A stretch of 64,000 bases of DNA from Wyeomyia smithii (GCF_029784165.1 NC_073696.1:112128665-112192664); one strand, 5' to 3'; numbered from the stretch's first letter, positions 1 through 12,727 are shown. The notes: generated by a model from the sequence alone, not told the origin. Numbers and translations: made by a program.

Positions 1-1500
1 AAATTAAAATTGAAACAACAGTTGAAATTATTTACGTCACATTTATCCTATTTTAGGTTATCTAGTGTCTAATACTTTATTCTGTCTTGTGTAAAGGGTT
101 TTGATTAGCTTTTTATGAAAAGACAGAAGCACGTACTCGTACAATCCAGCAAAGATATAAGAAAGAACCGTTCCTGCTATCATTGAATCGCATCATGGTT
201 TTAATCACTCCTTCCAAACAGACAGAAATAGATTTACGGTACCGGACAATCTAACCAGTGAACCGTATAATTTACCTTCGTCTGAATCTCCATTTCCGGA
301 ACGACAACGGAATATCCCGGTTTTGTGGTGGTTTCGCATTTTATAATATCCTTCTTATTTTCCGATACTCTTCGCTTACTGGTTTGGCTGGGAGCTATGC
401 ATTATGCGTCCCCCTTTAAAGAATTGAAGTTTTTTCTTTAAATAAAACAACTCCGAACAACCATAACGGATATCAAAAATTAAGCTTGATGCGAGATTTT
501 TATTCCTCGTAAAAATTGAAGGCGGTTCGAAAGTATTGTCCTAGAAGCAAACGTGGAGGGTTTTCGGAGGAAGACACAAATGATGAATAAGGATAATGTG
601 CATTTTTGTTCGTGCTTCTCGTGCGGTGCGATCCTATCGAATCACTAGCGGAATCTGTATAAATCAGGCCGAGTGTTCGATCAAAAAGACATAAACGATT
701 GAACATTTTTGGGTTATTATTCTGTCCATTGTAGAGGCAATTTAACAGAAGAACTTTTGTTTTTACTTTAGACCAAAAATAATTATTTCTCTCATGATAT
801 TAGAACGAATATAATATATATATATATATATAGCAATATTTTGTAAACCCAATCGATTATCTTTGTGTGTGTTTCCAAAACCACATCTTTTCTTCTTTTT
901 ATGGGATTCTGTTCGTTCGTGCTGTTTTCGACGCAGACAAGGTAGAAGAATGTAAATAAAATCGTGAAACTGCCAAACCAGACCAACAATAGCACGATTC
1001 AAGGTGAATCTGATACTGCTTTCTTAAAAGCTATCTCTGAATCTTTTACGTGTTTGCCAGGTAAAGGAAAGTGTGTATCTTCAAATAAGACTCAGGACAG
1101 GGGAATCAAATCTACAGTTTTTCGATGCGGGTTTGTTCTTTTACATACACTGGTACACACATACACACTCGGCTTTCGGGAGAATACTAAGGGGGTGCGA
1201 TGAATATGCTGGGATTGCACTGGCATGTAAATAAATATGAATTTTTATTAGGAAAATAACCATGATCGTCATATTTATCTTCTGGGCCACGTATCATTGC
1301 GTTTTGTATGACTTTTATTAAAAGATAACAATTCTAATAAAACTGATTTCTGCTACTGCACACATGGACTGAAGCAGGAGTTTTCATATAAGTAAATGAC
1401 GTTTTCCAAGTTTCTTGGCACGATGACAGCAGGAAAGCAAATAGTTTTATTGGGGAATTGTTATTTCTGCAGTTGGACTGAACACAGTTAGGCTACTTAC
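1..1500 (-). other. Intron downstream of the Ig exon; no gene seen
   Basis: AT-rich DNA following the GTAAGT donor of the Ig exon. A short TA dinucleotide run lies at about 814-832. The open frames here are short, have no recognisable similarity and no splice framework. I looked for the expected next Ig1 exon (VAWM-type start) on the minus strand and did not find it, so it should lie outside the window. Confidence 0.5.
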
Positions 1501-1607
1501 TTTATATGATCCTAAGTTTTTAACGGAGCATGCCAATTTGACATTCCGCCCTGCAGGCACTGTTACGTTTTCTATTACATCGGTGAACTCTGGTTCTTCG
1601 ATGATCA
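1501..1607 (-). CDS. Internal exon encoding the start of Ig domain 1, lachesin/DIP-like
   Basis: On the minus strand a TTTTCAG acceptor (AG at 1609-1608) is followed by a 107-nt open exon and a GTAAGT donor (from 1500). It reads 35 full codons beginning IIEEPEFTDVIENVTVPAG and ending KNLGSYK. The pattern is the first beta-strands of a V-type Ig domain: an N-glycosylation sequon (NVT), the VPAGRNVKLAC segment with the first disulphide Cys, and a phase-0 boundary just before the expected VAW core. This matches the Ig1 start of insect DIP/lachesin cell-adhesion proteins. I cannot assign the paralogue. The rest of Ig1, Ig2 and Ig3 must lie left of base 1; I found no following exon between 1 and 1500. 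The acceptor phase fits the signal-peptide exon 37.5 kb away. Confidence 0.85.
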
Positions 1608-2131
1608 CTGAAAAGAACAAATGAAAACAGAGAGTAATTAAATCTAAGCTAAAAAGTGGGATGATTTCTTCAAACTTATTAAGCTATAGCTGGTCTTGCA
1701 CACACTCAGGATAAAAATTCAGAATAAAAAATCTTTTTAAAGTAATTATTAGAACATTTGCTATTTGCAAGAAGAATTTTAAACTCTCACTAAGAAAAGG
1801 TTTGAAATGAAAGAATTTTAGAAGATGTTTCTAAGAATGACGCTTCAAATACACCTTATAATGAGTGTTTTACCGTCAAACAAATTCCTGTAACTTTTTT
1901 TTATTTCTCTTTAATTTCGATATTTCGAGGATTATTAGATCTAAGAACTTTCCTAAATTTAACTCAGTATCAAGAGGGATCAGATGCATTTTTCAGGTGT
2001 CTATTATATTTTGAGATTTTGGGGGATAATTTCCGTTACTGAGAAGCCATAAAAGCAATTGGATAATATCTTGGCAGTCCTGGCAATTTGAGCACGGGGG
2101 CCTATTTCAATGATTAGGGGATTTTATAATA

Positions 2132-2495
2132 CTGGTCGAACTCGATTATCCGGAATATCAAAATAAAAAATTCATTCCGGATAATCGAATTACAGACAAA
2201 ATATTCAAATTTGCGATAAACGATAAAATTAATATTTCCTTTTTTTTTATTTTACTAATATGATGCAGTGGCGTAACCAGAAATTATTTTTGAGGCGAAA
2301 AGAGGTAAAAACTTTAGAACCAAAAAATATATTGGGCATTGATTATTTTCACTTAATTCGAACATATACCAGAAGGAAAAGGGAAAGGGGAAATTTCTTA
2401 ATAAAAATTAAAAACGAACACCAAAATAATAAAATTCCGGATAATCGAGTCTAAAAATGCGGATAATCGTATTCCGGATAATCGAGTCCGACCTG
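2132..2495. mobile_element. pogo/Tc1-like MITE with TA duplication
   Basis: A 364-bp element bounded by inverted ends: CTGGTCGAACTCGATTATCC on the left and the reverse of CAGGTCGGACTCGATTATCC on the right. TA flanks both sides (2130-2131, 2496-2497). Several internal copies of CCGGATAATCGA resemble the subterminal repeats of pogo/Tigger-type elements. There is no transposase frame, so it is non-autonomous. A similar fragment (ATAATCGAGTCCAACCT) lies at about 6950-6980, beside the RTE remnant. Confidence 0.65.
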
Positions 2496-2941
2496 TATAA
2501 CAGGGATTCCACATATACAGATTTTTCTGTATTTTACAGATTTTTGAACTGAAAAAGCAATACAGAATCTGTATTACAGAATTACAGAATATTGCCAAAA
2601 ATACAGATTTTACAGATTTTTTTGTTATACCAACGAACTGAAATCAATTTCAAAGGTAGAATTCGATTCGATTTTAAGAGTTTTGTAAAAAAACAACATC
2701 AGGATTATGCAGTGTTGTTAGTCTCGCTCGTAAGCAGCATACAACACCTCATATGAGGTTCTCGGTGTCGCCGCTTTCACACAGTAGAGAATTCTTTCTT
2801 ACTCCCCAGATCATATGCACACACTCCCGTCTACTCTTCTCGTGTGTACTCGTGTATACCTACTCCCCAACTCGTGAGAACGACCAGCCGAAGACAATTG
2901 ATTCAAGATGCTTTGCGATGGTTGCAGAGGGAAAAAAATGA

Positions 2942-3032
2942 TAGGGTATCGGATTACTTCGGCAGCGGTTCGCTTCGGCTGGTTTTGCATTAGACTGCTG
3001 TAAAAAACTTACTGAAGCAGTCCGATACCCTA
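2942..3032. repeat. Small hairpin inside the hAT-like element
   Basis: TAGGGTATCGGATTACTTCG at 2942 pairs with CTGAAGCAGTCCGATACCCTA-type sequence ending at 3032. The whole is 91 bp with an imperfect loop. It could be a nested mini-MITE or a structural part of the host element. Confidence 0.5.
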
Positions 3033-3967
3033 CACGTTGCCCCACTGTCGGCTGTCGTCGGTGCATGTCGGGAAGAAAGCATTTTCGTTTTCGAGCACAG
3101 TTTTTTAAGTACTCCTCCTATTCAAGCAATTTTAGTCGAGTACTCCTACTCACTAGCGGCGAAGGAAAAAAATCACCTCTAGCGATTAATGAATACATAT
3201 AAAACAAGCCAAGGATGCGTTGACATCGTCGTCAGTATGCGAAAAACAAAGTATCGGTGCAGGTGCACTCTTTTTGCTCTCCTCTTTACGATATATTTCT
3301 ATTCATTAGTGTACACCACAATACGTGGTTCTCAATGTGCACAACTCGGTATATGAAGTTATTCGTCTCTGTTACAGAGAGCGATCCGAACTTGTTATAT
3401 CCTTACTCTTTTGACTCATGAATATGATTTTTGTCAGAAAAAGAAAGAAAATGACAGTGTATGCTCTCCTACTCTCGCTTAAACTCAACCGCTGCCGAAG
3501 TAGTTCCTTCCCCCACACGTTCCCTTTCACCGCACCACACCTCTGCTGCTGTTCAGGTGACATGATTTTCTCCTGTTGCTATCCTTTCTTCCCGGAAATA
3601 CCGGCCTATGGAGAGACAAACTCAACGATCGAATCAATTCTCAGAGCTGATGTAGTCTAGTCATGTGTTTGTTTTCTCCCAGAAACCTATGCACCCTATC
3701 ATCATTTCATTATGGGTTGAGAGGATTCGAGTTTAGTCGCGACCTGTACACTTCGTGAAGTGCACATATGATGAATAAACGTCGATTGCATCATCTTCGT
3801 TTCGTTTCCATCACTGCTCACTAGCAGGAACTCGCGTACTCTTTTACGGTAGCTGAGAAGCAATACGAAAGAGTTTGTTCGTGTCGGTTCGTGCTTGCTG
3901 CCACTCAGGGGAATGCATGCAGAAGAGTAGAGTATCTCCAAAGCATGTGTCCAAAGACTTGAGAAGC

Positions 3968-4036
3968 GTAGCATATGTCTCGTTCTCAAGCAGAAAGGAG
4001 AAGAAAGGTTTTGCTTCTCGCTCGATTTGCAACGCT
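3968..4036. repeat. Dispersed repeat shared with 58694-58762
   Basis: About 69 bp beginning GTAGCATATGTCTCGTTCTC is repeated in the same orientation at 58694-58762 with roughly ten mismatches. Flanks differ. Origin unknown; perhaps a conserved block of a larger repeat family. Confidence 0.6.
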
Positions 4037-4783
4037 GGGATTATGTAGGTATCGATGAATAAGAAATGGAATGTGACTTGAACGAAGCCCGAAAACGAAC
4101 GTTTCGAAATATTTGTCAGGATTTCTATTCATAATTCGTAAAACAAATTGCAAAGAGGTGCGATTTCACCGATCCTGTCATAAAAATGACAGCTTTAAGT
4201 AATCTTAAATCGTTCGTGAAATTGGAAAATTTAAATGATGCGACAATTCCCCAAATTCGTAACAATAACTGACTGACAAGGGCTGTCTAACGAATTTCGC
4301 ACGCTCGAAAAAAACTTTTCGACCGGAAGATTCATTGAAACAAATGACTTAACTTGGTCTAAGCTGTTGAACACCATTAGTTATTTCAAGTTCCTATTAC
4401 AGATCATTTGTGAGATTTTTTTATATGAATCTATACTCTTCTGCTTGTTTAGAACGCATACTTTTAATATATAATTGAAAACCAGAAATTGCATGGCCCC
4501 TAAGCTAATGATCTCAATTTAAAAGCTGAAAGCTACGTTTCAGACCAAGGAGGAGATTCTAATATTAAATTAACGAAAACTTTAAAAAATAAATTTAACA
4601 AAAACCTGTATGAATATCACGTAGAGAAGAATGAATTTGTTTAAATATGTTCTGCAAGTAAATTTTTTCCATCCAAGATTCTGAGTTTGCTCGATACAGA
4701 TTTTTAGTACAGATTTTTTGGCCCGAGATACAGATATACAGATATTTTCAAAGAAAAATACAGGTATAAATGTGGCAACCCTG

Positions 4784-5160
4784 CTGTATAGTCATGCCAG
4801 TCATTCCGATTCACATAGAGCTTCTAGCCATAGAAACACTTGGATAAAATTGTAATAATGTGGGTACGCTCATTCCGGTGAATATTCTGAAGAATAATAA
4901 TTTCAAGCAGTTAATGTGGGGTTGACGATTGGAAATGTACTTACTGGAGATTGAAAAATGTACACCTGCATTTATTGCTTGGAATAAAAAAGAAATAGCT
5001 TGACTTCCATTATAGTTAAAAAAAAATAGAAAGATAATTTTTTCATGACGGACCCAAACTTGAAGATGTTGCCGTTGGTAGAGACGGCAGCAAACTGGCG
5101 CTTTTGGATCTCTTACTGATGCTGTAAACCGCTCTGCTACTTAGCAAGGCCGAGTTATAC
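4784..5160. other. Unassigned intronic DNA
   Basis: No coding signal. Sequence from about 5040 to 5160 (with CCGTTGGTAGAGACGGCAGC) has the look of a repeat tail but I cannot assign it. Confidence 0.4.
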
Positions 5161-5164
5161 GTCC

Positions 5165-5225
5165 TGAGGTGGTGTAATGGAAACACATCTGACCGGAGAT
5201 ATACATGATTGAAATGTTACACCCA
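5165..5225 (+). repeat. Possible tRNA-derived SINE head fragment
   Basis: GTGGTGTAATGGAAACACAT, followed by CTGACCGGAG, resembles the box A half of a tRNA-derived SINE. A clear box B is missing, so this is a fragment at best. Confidence 0.3.
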
Positions 5226-6935
5226 AAACGTTTCACAAAATGCGAGAGGAATCTCAAAATGAACCTTTACGGAAAAACATACTTGTTTACTTACTTTACT
5301 TTCCTGGTGCAACATCCCTCGGGATTTCACCTGCGTCACAATGTTACGCCAACGTACTTGGTCCATAGCAGCTCGTCTCCAGTTTCTTGAGAGTCCCACA
5401 CTTCCAATATCTTGCTCCACTTGGTCTAACCAGCTAGCTCGTTGTGCACCTCTACGTCTTGTACCGGCCGGATTCGAGACGAACACCATTTTTGCGGGAT
5501 TGTTGCCCGGCATTCTTACAAAATGTCCCGCCCGTTGTACCCTTCCAGCGTTCATGATTTTATTGATACTGGGTTCGCCGTAGAGTTGCGCCAGCTCGTG
5601 GTTCATCCTTCGCCTCCATACGCTATCCTCACATACTCCGCCGAAGATAGTTATAAGCACACGTCGTTCGAAAATGGCCAGTTCTTGCAAGTCCTCCTTG
5701 AGCATTGTCCATGTCTCGTGCCCGTAGAGGACTATTGGTCTTACAAGCGTCTTGTACATAGTGCACTTGGTACGGGGGTGAAGTTTACCAGACCTCAAAG
5801 TCTTGTGGAGTCCGTAGTAGGCACGTCTTCCGGCTACAATACGCCTGCGGACTTCTCTGCTGCAGTAGTTATCTGACGTTACCACCTCGAACTCGTCTCC
5901 TTCAATTATTACGCTACTGCCTGTGCGAGCCCTATCGCGCTCGGTTCCTCCTGCTAGCAGATACTTGGTCTTCGACGTATTCACTTTCAATCCAACCTTT
6001 TCTGCCTCATGTTTCAGTTTTGTGTACTGTTCAGCAACCGCCTGGAACGTCCTTCCGACAAGGTCCACGTCGTCAGCGAAGCAGATGAACTGGCTGGATT
6101 TATTGAAGATCGTGCCCCGCATATTGAAGGCCGCACGTTTCATCACACCTACTAACGCAATGTTGAACAGGAGGCAGGAAAGACTGTCGCCTTCTCGAAG
6201 TCTTTTGCGTGTTTCAAACGGGCTTGATAACTCACCCGAAATCTTCACACTGTACACCAGCCATCGTGGCCTTGATCAGTCTTGTTTGTTTCGCAGGGAA
6301 ACCATTTTTGTCCATGATTTTCCATGGTTCTACACGGTCGATAGTATCGTAGGCGGCCTTGATATCGATTGAAGGTGGTGCGGTATTTGATCGAAGGTGG
6401 GACTTTGTATTTGAGACACTTTTGGCAGATCTGTCGCAGCGTGAAGATTTGATCCGTTATCGATCACCCAACCACAAAACCGGCTTGATAACTTCCAACA
6501 AACCTCCCTGCTAGCGACGAGAGACGGCGAAAGACGATTTGGGAGAGCACTTTGTAGGCTGCGTTGAGAATCGTGGTCGCTCGATAGTTCTCAAATTCCA
6601 ACTTGTCGCCCTTCTTCTATATTTGGCATATTACTCCCTCCTTCCACTTCTCTGGTAGCTGTTCTGTATCCCAGATCCTGGCCATCAGCTGGTGCAGACA
6701 GGAAGCCGACCTAACCGAGCCCAGTTTGATAAGCTCCGCTGCGATGCCATCTTTTCAAGCTGATTTGTTGTTCTTGAGCTGCTTGATGGCATCCTTAACT
6801 TCATCTATCGTAGGGGTCGGAATGTCTCCCTCATCCACTGTGCTGACGAAGTCGTTCCTCCTGTCGTCTTTGTCCTCTGCCTCTGCGCCATCCAGGTGTT
6901 CGTTGTAGTGCTGCTCCCACCTGTCGATCACCTCA
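5217..6935 (-). pseudogene. RTE-like non-LTR retrotransposon reverse transcriptase, 5'-truncated and frameshifted
   Basis: The main open part, 6257 down to 5217, encodes 346 residues. They include an RT motif B-like LREGDSLSCLLFN (residues 20-32), the catalytic FADD box (60-63), the YGHETW segment, and the RRVL-IFGGVCEDSVWRRRMNHEL and RAGHFVRMPGNNPAKMVF blocks. A final RRRGAQRASWLDQVEQDI tail is typical of RTE-type elements of insects. Upstream, 6260-6935 on the same strand continues the pre-RT and RT 1-3 region in shifted frames with stops: VIDRWEQHYNEHLDG, then LKNNKSA-DGIAAELIK, then NYRATTILNAAYKVLS. The endonuclease domain is missing, so it is a dead 5'-truncated copy. RTE is my best clade guess. 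Confidence 0.85.
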
Positions 6936-8224
6936 TGTTCATATAATCGAATGATATATAATCGAGTCCAACCTAAATATAAGAACAGTGACGTTTCAAT
7001 TATACCACGTTAAAAAAAAATTTTGCGTCATATATTCGAAACATATCTATTTCGTGTTCCTTGCATGTGTTAATATATTCATAGGGGAACTGCTCCATTA
7101 TTCATCTCAGCCCATATATTCATCTCATACAACATGAAAACGCAATTGAAAACAGGAGAAAACGCATATTTTCTTCTCAAACCAATCTGCTGATCCATGG
7201 AATAAATTCTTCTTAGTTAACTTTAGATTCCTCATAAAGTATTATCCTCAAAAACTCACTTAAAAGCTCTAAATTTGATATTATAGCCGGGCATCTGCAC
7301 TCGAAAACTCATCTGCACTCACTCTCACTCCATTTATACTCTGAAAGGTGGTACGATAAAGTATGTTTGCTTTAAATCCATAAAAATGCCCAGCATAGTT
7401 TCACAAGCTTTTTTCTCTCTTTCCCATTGACGACGAGAGCATATTTGCAATATTTGTGCCAAAAAAGAAAAAAAAATAAATAAATTCAGAAACCCTTCAT
7501 AGCTTTTCGTACTTTTTTTAGAGAAATAAATGAAATAGAAAGTAGTAAAGTATGATGAAAATTAATATCAAGAAATTTTACTACTTATTGAAAAAGGATG
7601 GCCATTTTACAAACAACAGCTGCTTAAACTGACGAGAATTGATAATTATTGGAAAATAGATGAGCTGAAAGTTTAGAAATTTATAAACAACACTCATGCA
7701 CGCTTCTCAACAAAGACGCAGGTAATCACCCCTCATGGCTATTCAATCTGCTTCCTAAAAACCCCAGACATGATACGGTGAACAATCGACCGCATAAATC
7801 CCTACCTAACTCCAATAAAGAGTGCTAAATTTTCAGTTTTACCTACTAAAAATAAAAAACACCAGTCCACATAAGCACTGAGGGAGACTGTATGTCACAG
7901 TCGAAATATATATTTGCGCGGACTGAATTTCAATATTTATTTCCAAAATAAATTTTCTAGTAGAGTATAACGGAAACCGATAACTATTTCATTGATTTCC
8001 GAGAATTGATAAAATATCCTTTGAATGTTCTCTTCTATTTTTCAAATAGGTGAAAAATATTTTCATATCTATGCCATTTCTAAAAAAATAATAAATATTT
8101 TATGTCCAAAGTTTCTTTACAACGAGCACTCACAAAATATTTTTTTGAATATAAAAATTTGAAAAAAAAAAGATTATGTTCCATTTTGAGATTAAGTCAC
8201 AAAAACTATCTTCCTTAAGAAAAT
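6936..8224. other. Intronic DNA, little identified
   Basis: Apart from a pogo-like end fragment at about 6950-6980, I see no gene or clear repeat. The sequence is AT-rich with homopolymer runs. Confidence 0.4.
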
Positions 8225-8532
8225 AAATGCATTATGATAGTTCATTAAGCAGACAGTATGTGAAGTAAAGGAAGCGAAAAATAAGCGAACAGGTAATGTG
8301 ATACAGATTTGGAAAAATATACCGCATCCTGACGGGACGCGCCGGAGACAGGGAGATTCCGGGTTTATGTCCCGTCGGGATGCGGTATATTTTTCCAAAT
8401 CTGTATCACATTACCTGTTCGCTTATTTTTCGCTCTCTTTACTTCACATACTGTCTGCTTAATGAACTTGCGTGGTACCGGGAAAAACCGTTGTTAAAAA
8501 TAGAAATTTAGTTCGAAAAATGCATTATGATA
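8225..8532. mobile_element. Hairpin insertion with 15-bp direct repeats
   Basis: Two nearly perfect 99-bp inverted arms (8240-8338, 8369-8467) flank a 30-bp loop. The direct repeat AAATGCATTATGATA occurs at 8225-8239, abutting the left arm, and at 8518-8532, 50 bp beyond the right arm. A 15-bp target duplication is unusual for a DNA transposon and more like target-primed reverse transcription. No coding capacity. Confidence 0.6.
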
Positions 8533-11500
8533 ACTTGGAGTATATTTTTAGCATAGCATTTGATCGCCCGTATGTTGCAAAAAAATTGCACAGAGAACCA
8601 CCAAAACGGTGCCTGGGAGTAGCAAGTCCATTTTTAGTGTACAATTCCTGGTGATCTTTCTTTTCACTGGTCAATAACGCAGCTGGCCACGCTCAATGCA
8701 GATCAGTAGAGGAAGGGACATCGGGAGTGTTAGTTAAATACTTGTTGCTACTAGAGACCGAGAAATCCACTGCATTATCCACAAGTGTCAAAGGAAGGAA
8801 TTAGTAGTGTTAGTGGAGAGGAATTGATCTGGATCCATCGAGGTTGATGGTTCGATCTTTTCTTCACAAATTCGCGCACGATATGGTTACTTCTCGGTCT
8901 CTGGGCAACCGATCACCAGGAGACGATATAAATAGAACCGTGCCACAATCGTTAACAGTCTGTATCGCACCAAACTTCGCGTTTTATCATAACTCGTAAA
9001 TCATAACTCAAGTAAAAGTAAGATGAAAAAATCCACATTTTTAGTTCGGTTGCGTTAATTGTTCATTTCATACATACCACAACTTTCAGTAACTTTCAGT
9101 AAAATTGATTCCATAATTTTCCTTGGCAAATCGGTTTTCTATCAATTGGACCTGTGCACACTTAGAGGATAAAGAATAGACTAGAACGACCATAAATCGT
9201 AGATAATTAAAATAGGGCTTTGCAAATAAGCGTCGTATGTTCTTAGCTTGGCTTGGAGAGCCCATCAGAGCCAATATGATCGTAGTGGAAAGAAGCTAGG
9301 TAAATGTCAACAAAAGCGAACCCTTCATTGAAAATAACCCAACATACTTCATAATATTCCATTAGAATAATATGAAATATTTAGTTAGAATCGGCAACTT
9401 ACAATTGAACCATTTGGAATTTGTAAAGAAAAATAAAAAGTCTGAACGGTAAAAATGTTCTATCACGTTCTATCGGTTCTGTCGACAAGGGTGAGGCGGG
9501 CACGGTAATATTCTTAGCTGTTACTCATGAGTCGAAACTTCTCCTAACCAAACCAAAGTTTATCCTGAGAATTTTCTCTTGAACGCGCGCTATTCGGTTG
9601 AAGCAGATCAAAAGAATTCACCAAAAAAAAAATCGATTCTATGGCTCTTGTCATTCAGCTCACGATTTCCTCCCCTTGCTTCCGATAGCACATCCGAAAG
9701 AATACCTGCTGCTCATCCGTAATGACAGTCACAACCCAAGAAAGTTTCGCTGCATCGTTTCATCAGTAGTGGAGCCAAACTATCTTCTTCCTCTGAATGC
9801 GGTCGATTTGACGCGAGCTGACGGGAGCGGCAATCGGCGTGTGGATGGTAAATTAAATTGACATTCACATGGTTGCTGGGAAGATGCCTATGGAGAATAA
9901 TGCTTTATGGTGACTTTTGTTTCTTACGGTAAATATTGATTTAAGCGACTTCCAGCATTGTTATGGTCCATACAGTGGAACGGTCGACCGTGTTGCCAAA
10001 CATAGCAATCAGACTTGGTACTGAAACCTTGTCTTATTCCTCCTTCTAATAACCAAGGGTTGTAGCGTACAGAAAAGTGAAGTGGGGTGTTGGAGGAAAA
10101 TTGGTACCACTCACTATCACGGAGAAGTGCGAAACTGAAAAGCGTGCTGTTTTTGTCTACAATGGCAAAATATGTCTGTCGAAGTGCCAAACTGTTTAGA
10201 ACGGAATGTCTTGGGAGTTGAGGCTGCATGGTTTGGTTTCTCTGGTACGTGCCTTTTCTGGCGTGGAATAAGCAGCACTGCTGAGCTCTACTACCTTGCT
10301 TATAATACAGCAAGCAAAGGAATTGAATTAGGAATGGAGAATTGAATTAGCCGCGTTTTTCTTTCTTTGCTTGTCGATTGATTGTTCTTGATTAACTTGG
10401 CTTCTTGCCCTCTGGTGTACGTTTTTGGAAGTCTGATTCCTACTCACTTTTCGTTGTAAGGCAGAGGTAACCAAAAGTTTTATAAATCTGATGTTTTAAC
10501 CGTGATATTTTCAGTTCGATATTTCAAAAATGCTTGATTTGATGTTCAAAGATTAAATCCGATGAATAACTGTTTACGTTTTCAGCTAAGTAAAAGTTCG
10601 CGAAGAAATATATGTCTTATCGGTCCGAAATCATTCTTGCTCAACAGTTTCCTTGCTGGTGTTCTTGTTTTGTTTTGTTCTGCTCTGTTACTCTTATCGC
10701 TTGTTGGGCATCAGCACTTGCGAAACTTTTTCGCCTGGATTGCATTTTATCTCTCGTTTTCGCTTCCCTTTGGCATTTCCTGTGTTTGCTGGTTTGTCGC
10801 ACTGAAATTGATAACCACTGTAGTCATTTATCTTTCATAGTGCTAAGAGTCAACGAGCTCCATTTTTCGTATGCTTTCCTAGCTATGTTAAGAGGGGAGA
10901 TGTCTTGAGAAAATTTGTCGCATCTTATATTGAAACACATTCAAAAGTGCAAGGTTTAGTAAAACTGAAGAATTTTGTAGAAACCAGTACTTTTGCTAGT
11001 AATACTAGAGCAATTACTAACTGTAACCTAACTTTTTAAAATGGGTCAAGAAACAGTGCATTCAAGGCTGGTTTTCAGATGAAGTAATCGTCTTGGTTCT
11101 CGACGGTTATTTATTATAGGAGCTCTTGTCAACATACTAATTAGCCAATTAAAATGTAATTATATAAAGCGATAGACGCAGTTACTGGTGACTGCAAAAA
11201 CGCTATATAGCTAGTGAGTACTTATAGCGGCAAACTTCCACGATTATTCGTGCAGAACGGAAAAGGAAATCCGCCCCATTATTTGATAGCCGCTAAAGAA
11301 AAAGCCGTTCCGTCTTTACTCACAGAATCAAAGGTAGGCACAGATTCAGAAATAGGGAAAGTTACCACACTAGTATAATTGGTATTTCTGATCCGACGGG
11401 GTTGCGATAGAACGTTTGAATCACAAAGCGATATGGCAGTTCGGAGCACGACCTGCGGCAATTGATAAGCTGTGTAGGTTATTTAGGCTATTTAGATTAT

Positions 11501-12490
11501 GACTGATATATCTAAAACAAATACAAGTACTTAAAAATATCTGTTTTTTACAGCCTTATTTTACTTTATAATTGAAAGTGTTGCGTAAAAGGTTTTTCCC
11601 CTAAAAAAATCATACAAGGCTCAACAAAACTCACCCGTTACAACATCAGTAGGTTATGTCCTATAATTGAACCATCAGTTAGCACTATGGTTCGGTTCAC
11701 CACTGCCAACACCGATCTTTTGTAATGCCTACTGACGACTACTGGTTGTTGAAGGATATTAAGCTATGAATATGGGCAAAAACAGCCCTACTAATTGAAT
11801 AAATACCACCGCCAGACACGAGAGGCTTTCTGTTCAAGGAATAATATTAAGATTAATGACTCTCCGTCTCACTGAATGGATCCTGATGGCGCTAAAGATC
11901 GGCCTGAAACGAACGGATGGAATGGACGAAATTAGCTGCCGCTGCTGTTGGTGTACCGAAGGATGTTTTGCGGTTTACATCGTTCAGAAGCTACCGCATG
12001 ACAGCCAACCGGTTGCGGATTGAGCTGTGGTGTCGGTAATTAATTTACTCATTTGTCAACACTTTGAACTAGAATCTGGTGAAGATGATGAATGCGTTGC
12101 AAGTCAATTGATTTATCTTTCTCGTCTGCGAATGTACTGATGTGGTGTTTTGCGCTAGTTTTACTATGATTAACTCTGTTGGTCTTTGAGTGCTTATCTC
12201 TTCGAGTATGTGTTACTGGGTAGTAATTAAACATGTTATGGATAACGCATCAAACCTATGGTTCAAAAGTGTATTGAAGAACTAATAGTAAATATTAAAT
12301 TCAAATGGAAATAACACAGTGCAACATTTTTTTGCCTTTGCTTCTATGTATGATTTTTTATGTATTTTGACGCAAACACAAATTTTCCCGAGGTTGAACA
12401 CATTTGACCTGAAGGGGCAACAGTAGCGCCATTTTGAATTTTTGAGAAAGCGGAAATTTTCGATGTTTTTTCGACGCCATTTTGTTTTGA
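8533..12490. other. Mostly single-copy-looking intronic DNA
   Basis: No exon could be supported. Around 8728-9000 (TGTTAGTTAAATACTTG, then a TATAAATAG-like box near 8928) there is a weak resemblance to a solo retroviral-type LTR, but no target duplication was found. Short open frames at 9598-9861, 9924-10313 and 10562-10908 lack similarity or splice context. Possible intronic regulatory DNA cannot be judged from one sequence. Confidence 0.35.
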
Positions 12491-12497
12491 AGCCAAA

Positions 12498-12612
12498 TAT
12501 CGGGGATAGCGCTACGATCTTATTGACACTAACAGCCTCCCGAGTCGAGACTCGAACTTATGACAACTTGCTTGTTAGGCCAGCATCGTACCTCGAGACC
12601 AGCTGGGAGGAT
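12498..12612 (-). repeat. tRNA-derived SINE fragment (Feilai-like)
   Basis: On the minus strand it reads TCTCGAGGTACGATGCTGG, then a box-B-like AAGTTCGAGTCTCGA, then GTTAGTGTCAATAAGATCG. The same order is found on the plus strand at 44214-44425, so this is a dispersed family. The internal RNA polymerase III-type box B supports tRNA origin. The name Feilai-like is a guess from mosquito knowledge. The 3' part is missing here. Confidence 0.65.
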
Positions 12613-12727
12613 AGCCCGAGGTATTATGAGTAAAACTCGAGTTACAGTTTTTTTGGGAAATAAAGCTAAAGAAATAAAGATAAAAATAAACTTTCTTTGG
12701 TTTTAGCAATATTTTTTCTATGTTTAT

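Larger units (their letters stand above)
2501..4783. mobile_element. hAT-like non-autonomous element (2.3 kb) at the edge of a pogo-like MITE
   Basis: The left end is CAGGGATTCCACATATACAG and the right end, reversed, is CAGGGTTGCCACATTTATAC, with ATACAG/CTGTAT subterminal repeats for roughly 100 bp inside each end. Flanks are CTGTATAA (2493-2500) and CTGTATAG (4784-4791): an 8-bp target duplication with one mismatch, as hAT elements make. The duplicated target overlaps the right end of the pogo-like MITE, so this insertion is younger. The interior has no transposase; it is Cys/Ser-codon-like low-complexity DNA plus a small hairpin at 2942-3032. Confidence 0.7.

Noticed and set aside
5341..6908. 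Plus-strand open frames of 80-149 residues across 5.3-6.9 kb
   Set aside because: They are antisense shadows of the RTE-like reverse transcriptase on the minus strand.
8728..9000. Solo LTR (TGTTAG start, TATAAATAG box)
   Set aside because: No matching CA end, no flanking duplication and no second copy in the window.
10562..10908. Two overlapping hydrophobic frames suggesting a small membrane protein
   Set aside because: T-rich DNA gives Leu/Phe/Val by composition; no conserved motif, no splice sites, and frames overlap in shifted register.
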